Of a DNA stretch of 35,903 nucleotides, positions 18,318 to 25,803 are shown in pieces. The notes below the pieces were generated by a model that was not told the DNA's origin, did no database searches, and saw nothing but the letters and a program-made list of their open reading frames with translations. Each line of letters begins with the position of its first letter. Position 1 is the stretch's first letter. The stretch comes from a bacterium (GTDB taxonomy: Bacteria; Lernaellota; Lernaellaia; JACKCT01): contig JAIOHV010000064.1 in NCBI GenBank assembly GCA_019912885.1, positions 1-35,903 on the forward strand. The letters are read 5' to 3'. Made by a program: the position numbers and the translations under genes.

Positions 18318-18541
18318 GTCGCCTTCCGATACTCAGGGCGCGTCAGATCGTTGCCGCGCTGAAACGGGCGGGCTTCGAAGTCGTCGAGCAGGAAGGAAGT
18401 CACATCCACCTGAAAAATCCTCGCCGTACAGGCAAGGTTACGGTTCCGAATCACGGCAGCCGCGATATCCCACGCGCGCTTCTAAAGAAAATCATCGCGC
18501 AAGCCGGAATGACCGCCGACGAGTTTTTGCGGCTGCTCTGA
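18314..18541 (+). CDS. hicA: HicA-family mRNA interferase toxin
   Basis: This 75-residue HicA toxin has the double-stranded-RNA-binding-like fold and cleaves mRNA. The catalytic His30 is in EGSHIHLKNP, and VTVPNHGSRDIPRALLKKI follows as in the family. The start is GTG 18314, inside a GTGA overlap with hicB, so toxin translation is coupled to the antitoxin. It converges with the gene at 18565; a short GC hairpin without a T-run (18548-18563) lies between them. Confidence 0.9.
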   Translation: MSRLPILRARQIVAALKRAGFEVVEQEGSHIHLKNPRRTGKVTVPNHGSRDIPRALLKKIIAQAGMTADEFLRLL

Positions 18542-18564
18542 TCAATCGCGCGAGACGACGCGCC

Positions 18565-20763
18565 CTACTGAAAAAACCACAACAGGTCGATGGGGTTCAT
18601 GAAAAACGGGCTCGTCTTTTTTTCGATCGCCTGCGCCTCGTAGCGCATCCAGTAAAAACCCGTCGAGACCGGCCAGAGATATTTGTAGTCGTACGACGTG
18701 AGGCTGCGCTCAAAGCCGGATGAAAGTTCGAACGGGTAGCGATACGCCAGTTCGCGCCCGCGGATGACGATCATCGCCTCCTCGCGCACGAAGACGGCGT
18801 TCGCGAAATGCTCGTTCGCGCGCGCCTGCGCGGCGTCATCGCCAAGTTCCGCGCGACGCTGTTCGATCACGCCCGCATACAGCTCGTAGGCATGCCGTGC
18901 ACGCAGCGCCGTGACGCGGAATCCGTCACGTAACTCGTCGTACCAGGCGTGCGCGGCTTGCGGGATGTTCGGCGAGACGTTTTGCAGCCGCTCGTAAATC
19001 GACTCGAACGACGCGCCCATCTCCGACAGGTCGGCGAGCACGCCCGCCTCGAAGGCGTCGAGATCGCCCGCGTTCATCTTGTAGATTTCGCGAATGGTGA
19101 CGGGCTTGGGGTGCGTCTCCGCGCCAACCAGATACCCCAGTTCGTCCCACGCCTCCGAGCCCGCGAGGTAGCTCGCCAGCACGCGATGGACAAGAAACTC
19201 CTCCTGCGCCTCGGTCAGATCGACGACGGCGGCCGCGACGTCATCGGCGGCATCGCCAAAAACATCCGCCATCGTTTCGACCGCCGCTTCCCAGCCGGCC
19301 TCCGGCGACCAGAGGTAGCGCGAAAGCGCCCAGTCGTTCAGCCAGTAGCCCCACTCGTGGCCGCTCGTGAAATCGACATGCCCCGCGAGCCCCTTGTCCG
19401 CGAGCAGGTCGGCGTCGCGCCAGCGGTTCAGCAGATAGATCGGCAGAAACGTCGGCACGTCGATGTCGAACGACACCCAATACGCCGTCTCCGGGTAGTA
19501 GTAGGTCTTGCGCTCGCCGGCCATCTCGAGCGTGAACGCGAGCATCTCCGAGAAATCCTCGTTCTCGTACGCCGGCGCGGGGCCGACAAAACCGTAGTAC
19601 ATCACCGTGTGCGGATAGACGCCCATGCGCGTGTCCGCGAAACGCGGAATGAAATTGAAATTGCCGCCATAGGTCTCGGACTCCTGCCCGGTCGAGACGT
19701 GAATCTTCACGCTCGCCTCGGTGCCAGGCCAGCGGTCGGAAAGGTGCGCGACGGTGTTGTTCATCCACGTCACCTGCAACTCGTCGGACACGGGCGTAAA
19801 CTCGGACGAGCCAAGCTCCAGGTTGATGTGATCCCACGGGACCTGCATCAGGTAGTCGATCGCGCCTTCCATCTCCTCCTTGCACACGCACGCGACACTC
19901 GGGACGAGCCGCCACGCTTTCTGCTGAAGGAACACCCACGTCACCGTAACGCCCGCGTCCACGCCGCGCGCGTGCGCGTAGTCCACGATTGCGCCGAGGT
20001 GATCGACAAGGCCGTCGTAGTTCGCCGTGCGCAGAAGCTCGAACTGGAAGTAGTTCTGCCCGTTGCGCGCGAGCCAGTCGATCATGCGGTTGGCGTACGC
20101 GCGATAATCCGCGCGGTCGCGCATGAGGATCTCCGTCATCTCGATCGGGTGCATCGTGTGAATGTGAAATCCGCGGCGCGCGTACGCGGGAGCGTCGGCG
20201 ATCTCGAAATCCGCGTCGATGCGCACCCCGTCAAGCGTCGGCGCGTACGTCTGCTCCGGGTGGAAAAAGCGAAAGCCCATCGCCTCGAGCGCGCGGTACG
20301 CGCCGTACATCGCGCCGCGCTCGTCCGCGCCGATCGCTTCGATGACGTTCGGCCCATGCGGCGCCTCGCCCTCAGATCGCGTGCGCGCCACGAACGATTC
20401 CGCGCCGCCCGACTCGCGATCGACGCGAAGGCGAAAGACGAACGTATCCGCGCCCGGCGTCGCTCCGTCTTCCACGGCCGCGTCGCGCGCGCCCGCCGCA
20501 CGTAATTGATGCGCGACGTCGTCGGCCGTCAGGCGGCGAATCGTGCCGGCGTTTTCCCCGGGGTCGACGCGCACCTTGGCGTACGCACCGGGCGCCGCAT
20601 CGTCGTCGTCCGCCGCGCCGGTGTCGTCGTCGCCATCGTCAACGTCGTCATCCGCGGGCGCGGGGTCGTCGTCATCGTCATCGTCGTCGTCGCCGCACGA
20701 GCAGCCCGTGGCGGCAAAAACGGCGAAAACCAAAACCAGAAGCGCCGGCCACGAGGCGCGCAT
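18565..20763 (-). CDS. Asp-linker lipoprotein, DUF4838/GH20-like
   Basis: This protein of about 732 residues starts with a signal peptide and lipobox ending ATGC, followed by an Asp-rich linker of about 35 residues. Residues about 55-190 resemble the beta-domain found before alpha-glucuronidase and GH20 catalytic barrels (RGAMYGAYRALEAMGFRFFHPE). The remainder looks like a TIM-barrel DUF4838-type domain with many Trp/Tyr/His (NYFQFELL, DHINLELGSSEF, FTSGHEWGYWLNDW). A surface glycan-active role is plausible, but catalytic residues cannot be named. Two starts are possible: ATG 20763 without a good ribosome site, or TTG 20778 with AAAGGG eight bases upstream and four bases after the previous stop. 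It is third in a run with rpiA. Confidence 0.72.
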   Translation of the reverse strand: MRASWPALLVLVFAVFAATGCSCGDDDDDDDDDPAPADDDVDDGDDDTGAADDDDAAPGAYAKVRVDPGENAGTIRRLTADDVAHQLRAAGARDAAVEDGATPGADTFVFRLRVDRESGGAESFVARTRSEGEAPHGPNVIEAIGADERGAMYGAYRALEAMGFRFFHPEQTYAPTLDGVRIDADFEIADAPAYARRGFHIHTMHPIEMTEILMRDRADYRAYANRMIDWLARNGQNYFQFELLRTANYDGLVDHLGAIVDYAHARGVDAGVTVTWVFLQQKAWRLVPSVACVCKEEMEGAIDYLMQVPWDHINLELGSSEFTPVSDELQVTWMNNTVAHLSDRWPGTEASVKIHVSTGQESETYGGNFNFIPRFADTRMGVYPHTVMYYGFVGPAPAYENEDFSEMLAFTLEMAGERKTYYYPETAYWVSFDIDVPTFLPIYLLNRWRDADLLADKGLAGHVDFTSGHEWGYWLNDWALSRYLWSPEAGWEAAVETMADVFGDAADDVAAAVVDLTEAQEEFLVHRVLASYLAGSEAWDELGYLVGAETHPKPVTIREIYKMNAGDLDAFEAGVLADLSEMGASFESIYERLQNVSPNIPQAAHAWYDELRDGFRVTALRARHAYELYAGVIEQRRAELGDDAAQARANEHFANAVFVREEAMIVIRGRELAYRYPFELSSGFERSLTSYDYKYLWPVSTGFYWMRYEAQAIEKKTSPFFMNPIDLLWFFQ

Positions 20764-20782
20764 GATCGAAAGCGTCAAACCG

Positions 20783-21412
20783 TCACCCTTTCTGCTCGTT
20801 GGACGGATCGGCCGCCGTGGATTCGTCGGCGGATCCGTTCGCGCCGCCGCCAACCAGACGAAAATCGTCAAGCGTCATCGTGGCGGGCGCGTCGCGGCGA
20901 TAAAGATAAACGATGATGCGCTCGATGCGCGAAAGATCGAGCGTGCGTTCGCGCGGCCCGTTTCGGATTTCGTCCATCGGGATGCGGATCGTTTGCGTTT
21001 CGCCGGTCAGTTTTCGATAGCCCTGGTAACGCGAGCCGAAATCCTCGTCCGTCCTGTCGTCGTCGATGCGGATGTGCAGCGTGTCGCCCGCGGCCTCGGG
21101 CGCGCGGATGGTGAACTCGAGCGCGCCGTAGTCGCTCCAGATTTCGGGCAGGTCGAAGATTTCGACGCCGGGATACAAATCCGCGGGCAGGTGCGCGGTC
21201 AGCGCGAATCGTCCGCGATCCGCGATCGCCGGCGTGCGTTCCATCGCCATGGGACACGTCCACAGAACGCGGTTGAGATCGTCTTCCGATTCGAAGTCGA
21301 TCAGCTCGCCGTTTTGCGGAAATCGCCGGCATGACGCCAGGCCAAGCGCGAGCGTCGCCGCGGCAATGACGGCAAAAGCGCGCCAGGCGGCGCCGCGTCG
21401 CGCCCGGAGCAT
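20783..21412 (-). CDS. Predicted lipoprotein with a carbohydrate-binding-like beta domain
   Basis: This 209-residue protein has a signal peptide with lipobox LGLASC. The mature region begins with LIDFESEDDLN and contains DYGALEFTIRAP, TLHIRIDDD, TQTIRIPMDEI and RIERIIVYLYR, ending with TMTLDDFRLV. That pattern matches the jelly-roll folds found in carbohydrate-binding and CIA30-like domains. It is probably displayed at the cell envelope next to the DUF4838-like lipoprotein whose gene follows directly. It starts six bases after the rpiA stop. Function beyond binding is not evident. Confidence 0.68.
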   Translation of the reverse strand: MLRARRGAAWRAFAVIAAATLALGLASCRRFPQNGELIDFESEDDLNRVLWTCPMAMERTPAIADRGRFALTAHLPADLYPGVEIFDLPEIWSDYGALEFTIRAPEAAGDTLHIRIDDDRTDEDFGSRYQGYRKLTGETQTIRIPMDEIRNGPRERTLDLSRIERIIVYLYRRDAPATMTLDDFRLVGGGANGSADESTAADPSNEQKG

Positions 21413-21418
21413 CTCTCG

Positions 21419-22111
21419 TCAGTCCTTCGCGCGCGTGAGTGTTTCGACGCCGTCGCCGCGTCCGATCAGCACGACATCCGCGATGCCGACAAACAGCCCC
21501 GTCTCGATGACGCCGGTCATCGCCTTCAGCTCGCGGTGCAGGCCGCCGGGGTCCTCGATGGTTTCGACAAGCACATCGATGATGTGGTTGCCGTTATCGG
21601 TCACGAATGTCTCACCGCCGCGCGCGCGCAACGTGGCGGACAGCCCGCGCTCCTTAAGCGCGGGTAACAGGCGGTTGGCGGCGAACGGCACGACCTCGAC
21701 CGGAAGCGGAAACGCGCCGAGCACGTCGACGAGTTTGGTGGAATCGGCGATGAACACGCCGCGCCGCCCGGATTCGGCGACGATTTTCTCGCGCAGCAGC
21801 GCGCCGCCGCCGCCCTTGATCATGTCGAGCCGGCGATCGACCTCGTCCGCGCCGTCGATGACGACATCGAGCGCGCCGCCGGTCTCGTCGAGCGACAACA
21901 GGGGAATGCCATAACCTTCGGCAAGCTCCGCGGTGCGCAGCGACGTGGCGACGCCGCGCACGGAAAGCCCGCCAGCCACGCGCTCGCCAAGAAACTCGAG
22001 GAAATGGTCGACGGTCGAGCCCGTGCCGAGCCCAAGCGTCATGCCGGGTTCGATGTAATCCAGGGCGGCGCGCGCGGCGGCCCGTTTTTCGCGATCGCGT
22101 TCGTTTGTCAT
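21419..22111 (-). CDS. rpiA: Ribose-5-phosphate isomerase A
   Basis: This 230-residue enzyme interconverts ribose 5-phosphate and ribulose 5-phosphate in the pentose phosphate pathway. GLGTGSTV at 27-34 binds phosphate. DGADEVD at 86-92 and KGGGGALLREK at 99-109 carry the active-site Asp, Lys99 and Glu108. ADSTKLV lies at 122-128. ATG 22111 gives the family length and follows a GGGGG stretch; the longer frame upstream is non-coding. It seems to lead a short operon with two lipoproteins, a housekeeping gene joined to envelope genes, which may be only chance cotranscription. Confidence 0.95.
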   Translation of the reverse strand: MTNERDREKRAAARAALDYIEPGMTLGLGTGSTVDHFLEFLGERVAGGLSVRGVATSLRTAELAEGYGIPLLSLDETGGALDVVIDGADEVDRRLDMIKGGGGALLREKIVAESGRRGVFIADSTKLVDVLGAFPLPVEVVPFAANRLLPALKERGLSATLRARGGETFVTDNGNHIIDVLVETIEDPGGLHRELKAMTGVIETGLFVGIADVVLIGRGDGVETLTRAKD

Positions 22112-22250
22112 AGTGCCCCCATTCCGCGCATTTTCAACACAAAGGCGCCTTGAGCACAAACGGACGCGGGCCGCGGATGTCCCAATCAACGCTTTCGGCG
22201 CGCGGCGGAATGCCGTAGGATTGTCCTGAAAAATCGGGAGGGGCCGGGGC

Positions 22251-23918
22251 GTGAGAATCGCATTCAATCCGAATTCCGCGTTGCGGGCGAATTTGCGAAT
22301 CTGCAGAAAAGTCGGAAATTGCTACGCGAAAATAGACACGTGTCCCCCAATTTTCTTTAACTCCTTTTTAAGCTGTAGCTTGCATCGGCAACGCGTTCGA
22401 TACATTGCGTTTTCGTTTGTAATTATCGTTTTGATAAGCTTCCCCTACATCTGCCGTGCCTATGCCATCGACGAACGGCCCGAGTTCGACTGGATATTCC
22501 CCCCATTAGATGCCAATCTCGACTGGAATATGAATATTTCCACATTGGGGATAGAATTTTCTGATTTTAACGGCGACAACTTCGACGACCTTGCCGTAGG
22601 ATATGCAGGATTAGACTTTCAATCGCGCACTGTGAAATATAACGCTGGCACCGTCTTGTTGTTTTATTCTGATGGGTCAAGCTTGCCCATCGAACCAACT
22701 ACTTATATCACTCGATATGATTCGATTTCTTTTGGTCGTTATTTGTACAGAGTCGGGGACGTTAACGGAGATATATTTGACGATCTTTTGGTATATGATC
22801 CTTGGTGGAAATCACTTTTCCCCGCAACGATGGGACGGTTTTTACTTTTCCTTGGTGGCTACAGAGGGTTGTCTAATACTCCTGTTGAAATTCTCTCTGG
22901 CGACGACAATATCCGCTTCAACCACGTCGAAGATGGGTTCTCTATCATTGCTACCGATATCGATGTTAACGGCGACAGAGTCAATGATATCATTATTCAA
23001 GGGACACCACTTGCCATGGATGGCAGCGTAGAAGTTTTGGCTTATTACGGAAATAAAGATGAATTTGTTTTCTCCGATCCGGGCTGGACGTATATATACG
23101 AGGATACGGATCACGTTCGTATCGTATCCGTCGGTGACGTAAATGGTGACGGATTTGACGACATTTCAATCATTAATTCAAGTTACATAGATTTTTTTTA
23201 CGGCGGTAAATCTGGATTGGGCACAATCCCAACTACAACGATAAGCGACAATGTTCCTTATGGGGATTGGTATTACTTCGAACGAGCGGGAGATATTAAC
23301 GGCGATGGATTTGACGATATTATCGGCAAAATATACGACGAAATGCGTTTCGTCTTTTTTTTCGGGTCTGCCGCCGGCATCACCCCGACGCCAGATTGCG
23401 ATTTTATATTACTTGGAAACAATACCGCCTTCGTCATGTTTTCGGGCATTGGCGATGTCGATGGGGATGGTTTTGACGATATAATTATATCCCATTACAC
23501 CGCAGATACAAATACTGTTCAAATTCGTTTTGGCTCAAGCAGTTGCATTTCCAATGAGTATTGGAAATATTTCCCCGCTGATTTTAGTTTCGATACCGCG
23601 TTAATTGGAGGGGCGATTTCCCATGGATCCGGTAATATTAGAGGCGATAGCGGATCCGATTTCGCCATTGAAGTAATTTCAGGCTTAAGCTGGCCAACAT
23701 ACTATTATTCGCATACCGCGGCAATTTATTCGACAATCGATAGTCCGACGTCTACATTACCTAGCACTTCTACAACTACGAGCAATCCTTCGACAACAAC
23801 TACCCATGCTTCGACGTCGACAACTGCGTCAAGCACAACAACCACAGCTTATAACTCGGAAAACGATGGCATTTCTGACAATTCGAACAAAGACGAAACG
23901 GCGTGTTGCGGTTGTTGA
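22251..23918 (+). CDS. Secreted FG-GAP repeat protein in an AT-rich island
   Basis: This 555-residue protein contains at least six FG-GAP/calcium-loop repeats with DxNGDxxDD cores (for example GDVNGDGFDD, GDINGDGFDD, GDVDGDGFDD), giving a beta-propeller like integrin alpha. A hydrophobic signal-like segment (FSFVIIVLISFPYICRAYA) lies near 54-72. A Ser/Thr-rich tail of about 60 residues ends in CCGC at the stop. GTG 22251 has GGGAGGGG seven bases upstream but places the signal segment unusually deep. TTG 22380 would give a normal signal peptide but lacks a ribosome site. Base composition is about 30-40% GC in sampled rows, far below both neighbours, so recent transfer is likely. Confidence 0.8.
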   Translation: MRIAFNPNSALRANLRICRKVGNCYAKIDTCPPIFFNSFLSCSLHRQRVRYIAFSFVIIVLISFPYICRAYAIDERPEFDWIFPPLDANLDWNMNISTLGIEFSDFNGDNFDDLAVGYAGLDFQSRTVKYNAGTVLLFYSDGSSLPIEPTTYITRYDSISFGRYLYRVGDVNGDIFDDLLVYDPWWKSLFPATMGRFLLFLGGYRGLSNTPVEILSGDDNIRFNHVEDGFSIIATDIDVNGDRVNDIIIQGTPLAMDGSVEVLAYYGNKDEFVFSDPGWTYIYEDTDHVRIVSVGDVNGDGFDDISIINSSYIDFFYGGKSGLGTIPTTTISDNVPYGDWYYFERAGDINGDGFDDIIGKIYDEMRFVFFFGSAAGITPTPDCDFILLGNNTAFVMFSGIGDVDGDGFDDIIISHYTADTNTVQIRFGSSSCISNEYWKYFPADFSFDTALIGGAISHGSGNIRGDSGSDFAIEVISGLSWPTYYYSHTAAIYSTIDSPTSTLPSTSTTTSNPSTTTTHASTSTTASSTTTTAYNSENDGISDNSNKDETACCGC

Positions 23919-23972
23919 CGCGTTCTTTAGGGGATGCTATTGTTTAGTTTGTCAAAGTCAAAAATGGCGTGA

Positions 23973-24272
23973 AACACAGATGAGCCGTACGCGCTATTGT
24001 TGGATTGTCTTGAGACTGGTTTGCTTGCAAATACCGATCGCGGCATTACCACTGGCGGTCCCTACGACGGCGCGGGCGCTGATCTCGACGCCCCGTATTT
24101 CCTGGCTTTCAACATGACGCCGGGAGCGTATGAGATCACGGGGGACGCTAACGGGCACTTCGTGCTGCTCGATCTTCCGAGTATTCCAGCGAGCGCCGTT
24201 GGCATGGCCGAAGTCGTCTTTCCGGAAAGCGTCTTCCAGGCAAACCCCACCGGGACGTGGTGCACGGAATAA
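23973..24272 (+). pseudogene. Probable C-terminal remnant of a displaced gene
   Basis: The frame is open from 23973 to a stop ending at 24272 and reads like real protein (ALLLDCLETGLL, APYFLAFNMTPGAYEI, DANGHFVLLDLPSIP). It has no convincing start codon or ribosome site; the only initiators are TTG codons near 23997. Base composition rises from the AT-rich island to normal within this frame. I read it as the 3' end of an older gene whose front was replaced by the FG-GAP island. A short intact gene with a TTG start is the alternative. Family unknown. Confidence 0.45.
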
Positions 24273-24331
24273 GGAGATCGCGCAAGAGTCGCGCGGCGCG
24301 GGCGGCGGATTCCCCAATCGGCGCCAATCCG

Positions 24332-24337
24332 TATAAT
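24332..24337 (+). promoter_or_regulatory. Perfect TATAAT box directly before the cytochrome gene
   Basis: TATAAT ends seven bases before the GTG at 24345, so transcription would start at or next to the start codon, giving a leaderless mRNA. No good -35 box is visible. Confidence 0.5.
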
Positions 24338-24344
24338 CCGCCTC

Positions 24345-24755
24345 GTGCCTCGTTTGCCCTCCATCGTTTTTGGCGCCGCGATCGTTCTGGCCCTCGGGTT
24401 TGCCGGCGCGGTCGCGTCTACGAGCCGTGCGACGCCGCCGGCGGGCGCGATCGAGATCGCCATCCCCGGCCAGGCGAAAAAGCCGCCGGTGCGTTTCGAT
24501 CATGAAACGCACGTCGAGTTTGCCGAGAACGATTGTCAGAAATGCCATCACGCCGACCCGCCCGCGACGGGCAGCCGTTGCGTCGCGTGCCACGACGCGG
24601 ACGGCGGCGCCGGCGCGATGCCCGGGCGCAAGGCGTTCCATCAATTCTGCAATACCTGCCACACACGCGCGTCCGGCGCGCCGCGCTTTCCTCGCGACTG
24701 CGTGATCTGCCACACGCCGAAAAACAGGCTGCCGCAAGTCCGTCCGGAAAACTAA
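24345..24755 (+). CDS. Tetraheme class III-type cytochrome c
   Basis: This 136-residue exported protein has a signal peptide (IVFGAAIVLALGFAGAVA) and four CxxCH heme sites: CQKCH (64-68), CVACH (79-83), CNTCH (102-106) and CVICH (119-123). FDHETH at 51-56 and His69 and His99 are candidate distal ligands. Size and motif spacing fit the cytochrome c3/c7 family of periplasmic electron carriers. The start is GTG 24345, with no ribosome binding site but a perfect -10 box immediately upstream. No hydrogenase or reductase partner lies nearby, so its electron donor is unknown. Confidence 0.88.
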   Translation: MPRLPSIVFGAAIVLALGFAGAVASTSRATPPAGAIEIAIPGQAKKPPVRFDHETHVEFAENDCQKCHHADPPATGSRCVACHDADGGAGAMPGRKAFHQFCNTCHTRASGAPRFPRDCVICHTPKNRLPQVRPEN

Positions 24756-24913
24756 TCGGCTAAGACATGCGGCCCCGGGGTGGGCGAATATCCAAAAAGC
24801 GTTTCGCCGCTCACCGAACGCGCGCCGGCGCGGGTGGATAATAAAAACGCAAGGGCATTTTGACGTGCGATCGCCTTGACCGGGCTTGTTTGGAGTTTTT
24901 TTGGGGGATTTTT

Positions 24914-25162
24914 ATGGACAACAAGAGCGAATTGAAATCGAGATTGCAGGCAAAAAAGGCGGAACTCGAAGCCCGGCTGCGGGAGTTCGAGGCCGACATG
25001 AAAGCGGAAATCAATGAACAGCGACAGGATTTTCAAAGGACGCGCCGCGAGTCGCGCGCCGACGTTGAGCAGCGCCTTGTCGAGATCAAACGCGAGCTCA
25101 AGCGCGACTGGAACAACCTGACCGAGGCGGGCGCCCGGAAGATCAACGAACTGCTTCGCTAA
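24914..25162 (+). CDS. Small charged coiled-coil protein
   Basis: This 82-residue protein is almost entirely predicted helix, with dense Lys/Glu/Arg heptads (KSRLQAKKAELEARLREFEA, RLVEIKRELKRDW). It has no signal peptide, Cys or known catalytic motif. ATG 24914 has GGGGG about seven bases upstream and removes a poorly coding lead-in. I do not recognise a family; short apolipoprotein-like or stress-type helical proteins look similar. It stands alone between the cytochrome gene and a long spacer. Confidence 0.65.
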   Translation: MDNKSELKSRLQAKKAELEARLREFEADMKAEINEQRQDFQRTRRESRADVEQRLVEIKRELKRDWNNLTEAGARKINELLR

Positions 25163-25462
25163 GGAGTTCGGGCGCCAAACGATCGATTCCGCTCGCGGGA
25201 GATGGGGCCGAAGGTCTCGACCCTTGTCGGATCCCGCGGTGACGGAAGCCCCGGGGAGGGCGAAAACGTCGCATCGTCCTCCCCATCTTTGAAAACCGAA
25301 TCGTCGTTCGCCGGAGGGCCGCTTCGACCGATCGCGTCGAGACGGCATCCGGCAACGGCGGAATCTGCCGACAGTGGTGGCGCGAAAAGCAGCGCCGGGA
25401 TTCGAGCAACGACGATCACGTCAAAGGGGGATCGCAACGAAGCATTCTCTGATCAAGACAAG
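25163..25462 (+). other. Spacer before the micro-ORFs, possible leader or small RNA
   Basis: About 300 bases with no supported protein. A 99-codon open frame crosses it but has skewed composition and no ribosome site. Because a strong terminator lies at 25533-25573, this stretch could be the body or leader of a short transcript. No clear promoter was found. Confidence 0.35.
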
Positions 25463-25501
25463 ATGACAACCGAAACGACAAAGGAAGGAATGTTCCGATG
25501 A
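25463..25501 (+). CDS. Micro-ORF of 12 codons
   Basis: ATG 25463 opens a 12-residue frame rich in Thr and Glu (MTTETTKEGMFR) that ends in TGA at 25499-25501, overlapping the next micro-ORF as ATGA. It has no clear ribosome site itself, but it carries the AAGGAAGG that serves the next one. Coding status is uncertain. Confidence 0.25.
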   Translation: MTTETTKEGMFR

Positions 25502-25545
25502 AAGACACGGACAATCCACCGGATGGTTTGAAGGCCCGCGTGTGA
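25498..25545 (+). CDS. Micro-ORF of 15 codons ending inside a terminator loop
   Basis: ATG 25498 follows AAGGAAGG by nine bases and encodes MKDTDNPPDGLKARV. Its TGA is the first codon of the loop of the terminator hairpin at 25533-25562, so a ribosome reaching the stop would sit on the hairpin. This resembles a leader peptide, but no plus-strand gene lies downstream. It may be a very small protein or a regulatory RNA remnant. Confidence 0.35.
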   Translation: MKDTDNPPDGLKARV

Positions 25546-25573
25546 AACAGAGCACGCGGGCCGATTGTTTTTT
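25533..25573 (+). terminator. Strong intrinsic terminator
   Basis: GGCCCGCGTG (25533-25542) pairs perfectly with CACGCGGGCC (25553-25562) around a 10-base loop, followed by GATTG and six T (25568-25573). It is the strongest terminator in the window and is followed five bases later by a heptamer array. Confidence 0.88.
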
Positions 25574-25577
25574 GAAA

Positions 25578-25640
25578 GGAAACAGAAATCAGGAAACAGG
25601 AAATAGAAAATAGGAATTAGGAAACAGAAAATAGGAAATA
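25578..25640 (+). repeat. GGAAATA-type heptamer array, 9 units (pair 1, left)
   Basis: Nine consecutive 7-bp units vary around GGAAATA (GGAAACA, GAAAATA, GGAATTA). It is the left arm of an inverted pair whose right arm is 25735-25803. Confidence 0.93.
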
Positions 25641-25693
25641 GTGAAGCCCGACCGCGATCTTGGAACGTGCCGGCCTCAGCCGGTTGATGTCGC

Positions 25694-25734
25694 GATGAAT
25701 CGGCGCATCGGCAATTTGGCCGTTGCGATTCATC
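25694..25734. repeat. Hairpin in the core between the pair-1 arrays
   Basis: GATGAATCG (25694-25702) and CGATTCATC (25726-25734) are perfect 9-bp inverted repeats; CGGC/GCCG inside can extend the stem. It abuts the right-hand heptamer array. Confidence 0.6.
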
Positions 25735-25803
25735 TATTTCCTGTTTCCTATTTTCTATTTCCTGTTCCTGATTTCTATTTCCTATTTCCTGTTTCCTCTT
25801 TTC
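25735..25803 (-). repeat. GGAAATA-type heptamer array, 10 units (pair 1, right)
   Basis: On the plus strand the units read TATTTCC with variants; one unit is 6 bp. The array runs into the 3' end of the GH15 gene and encodes its stop codon and last residues. Confidence 0.93.

Noticed and set aside
18949-20505. Long plus-strand open frame opposite the DUF4838-like gene.
   Set aside because: Same antisense effect; no start context or family, and composition typical of a shadow frame.
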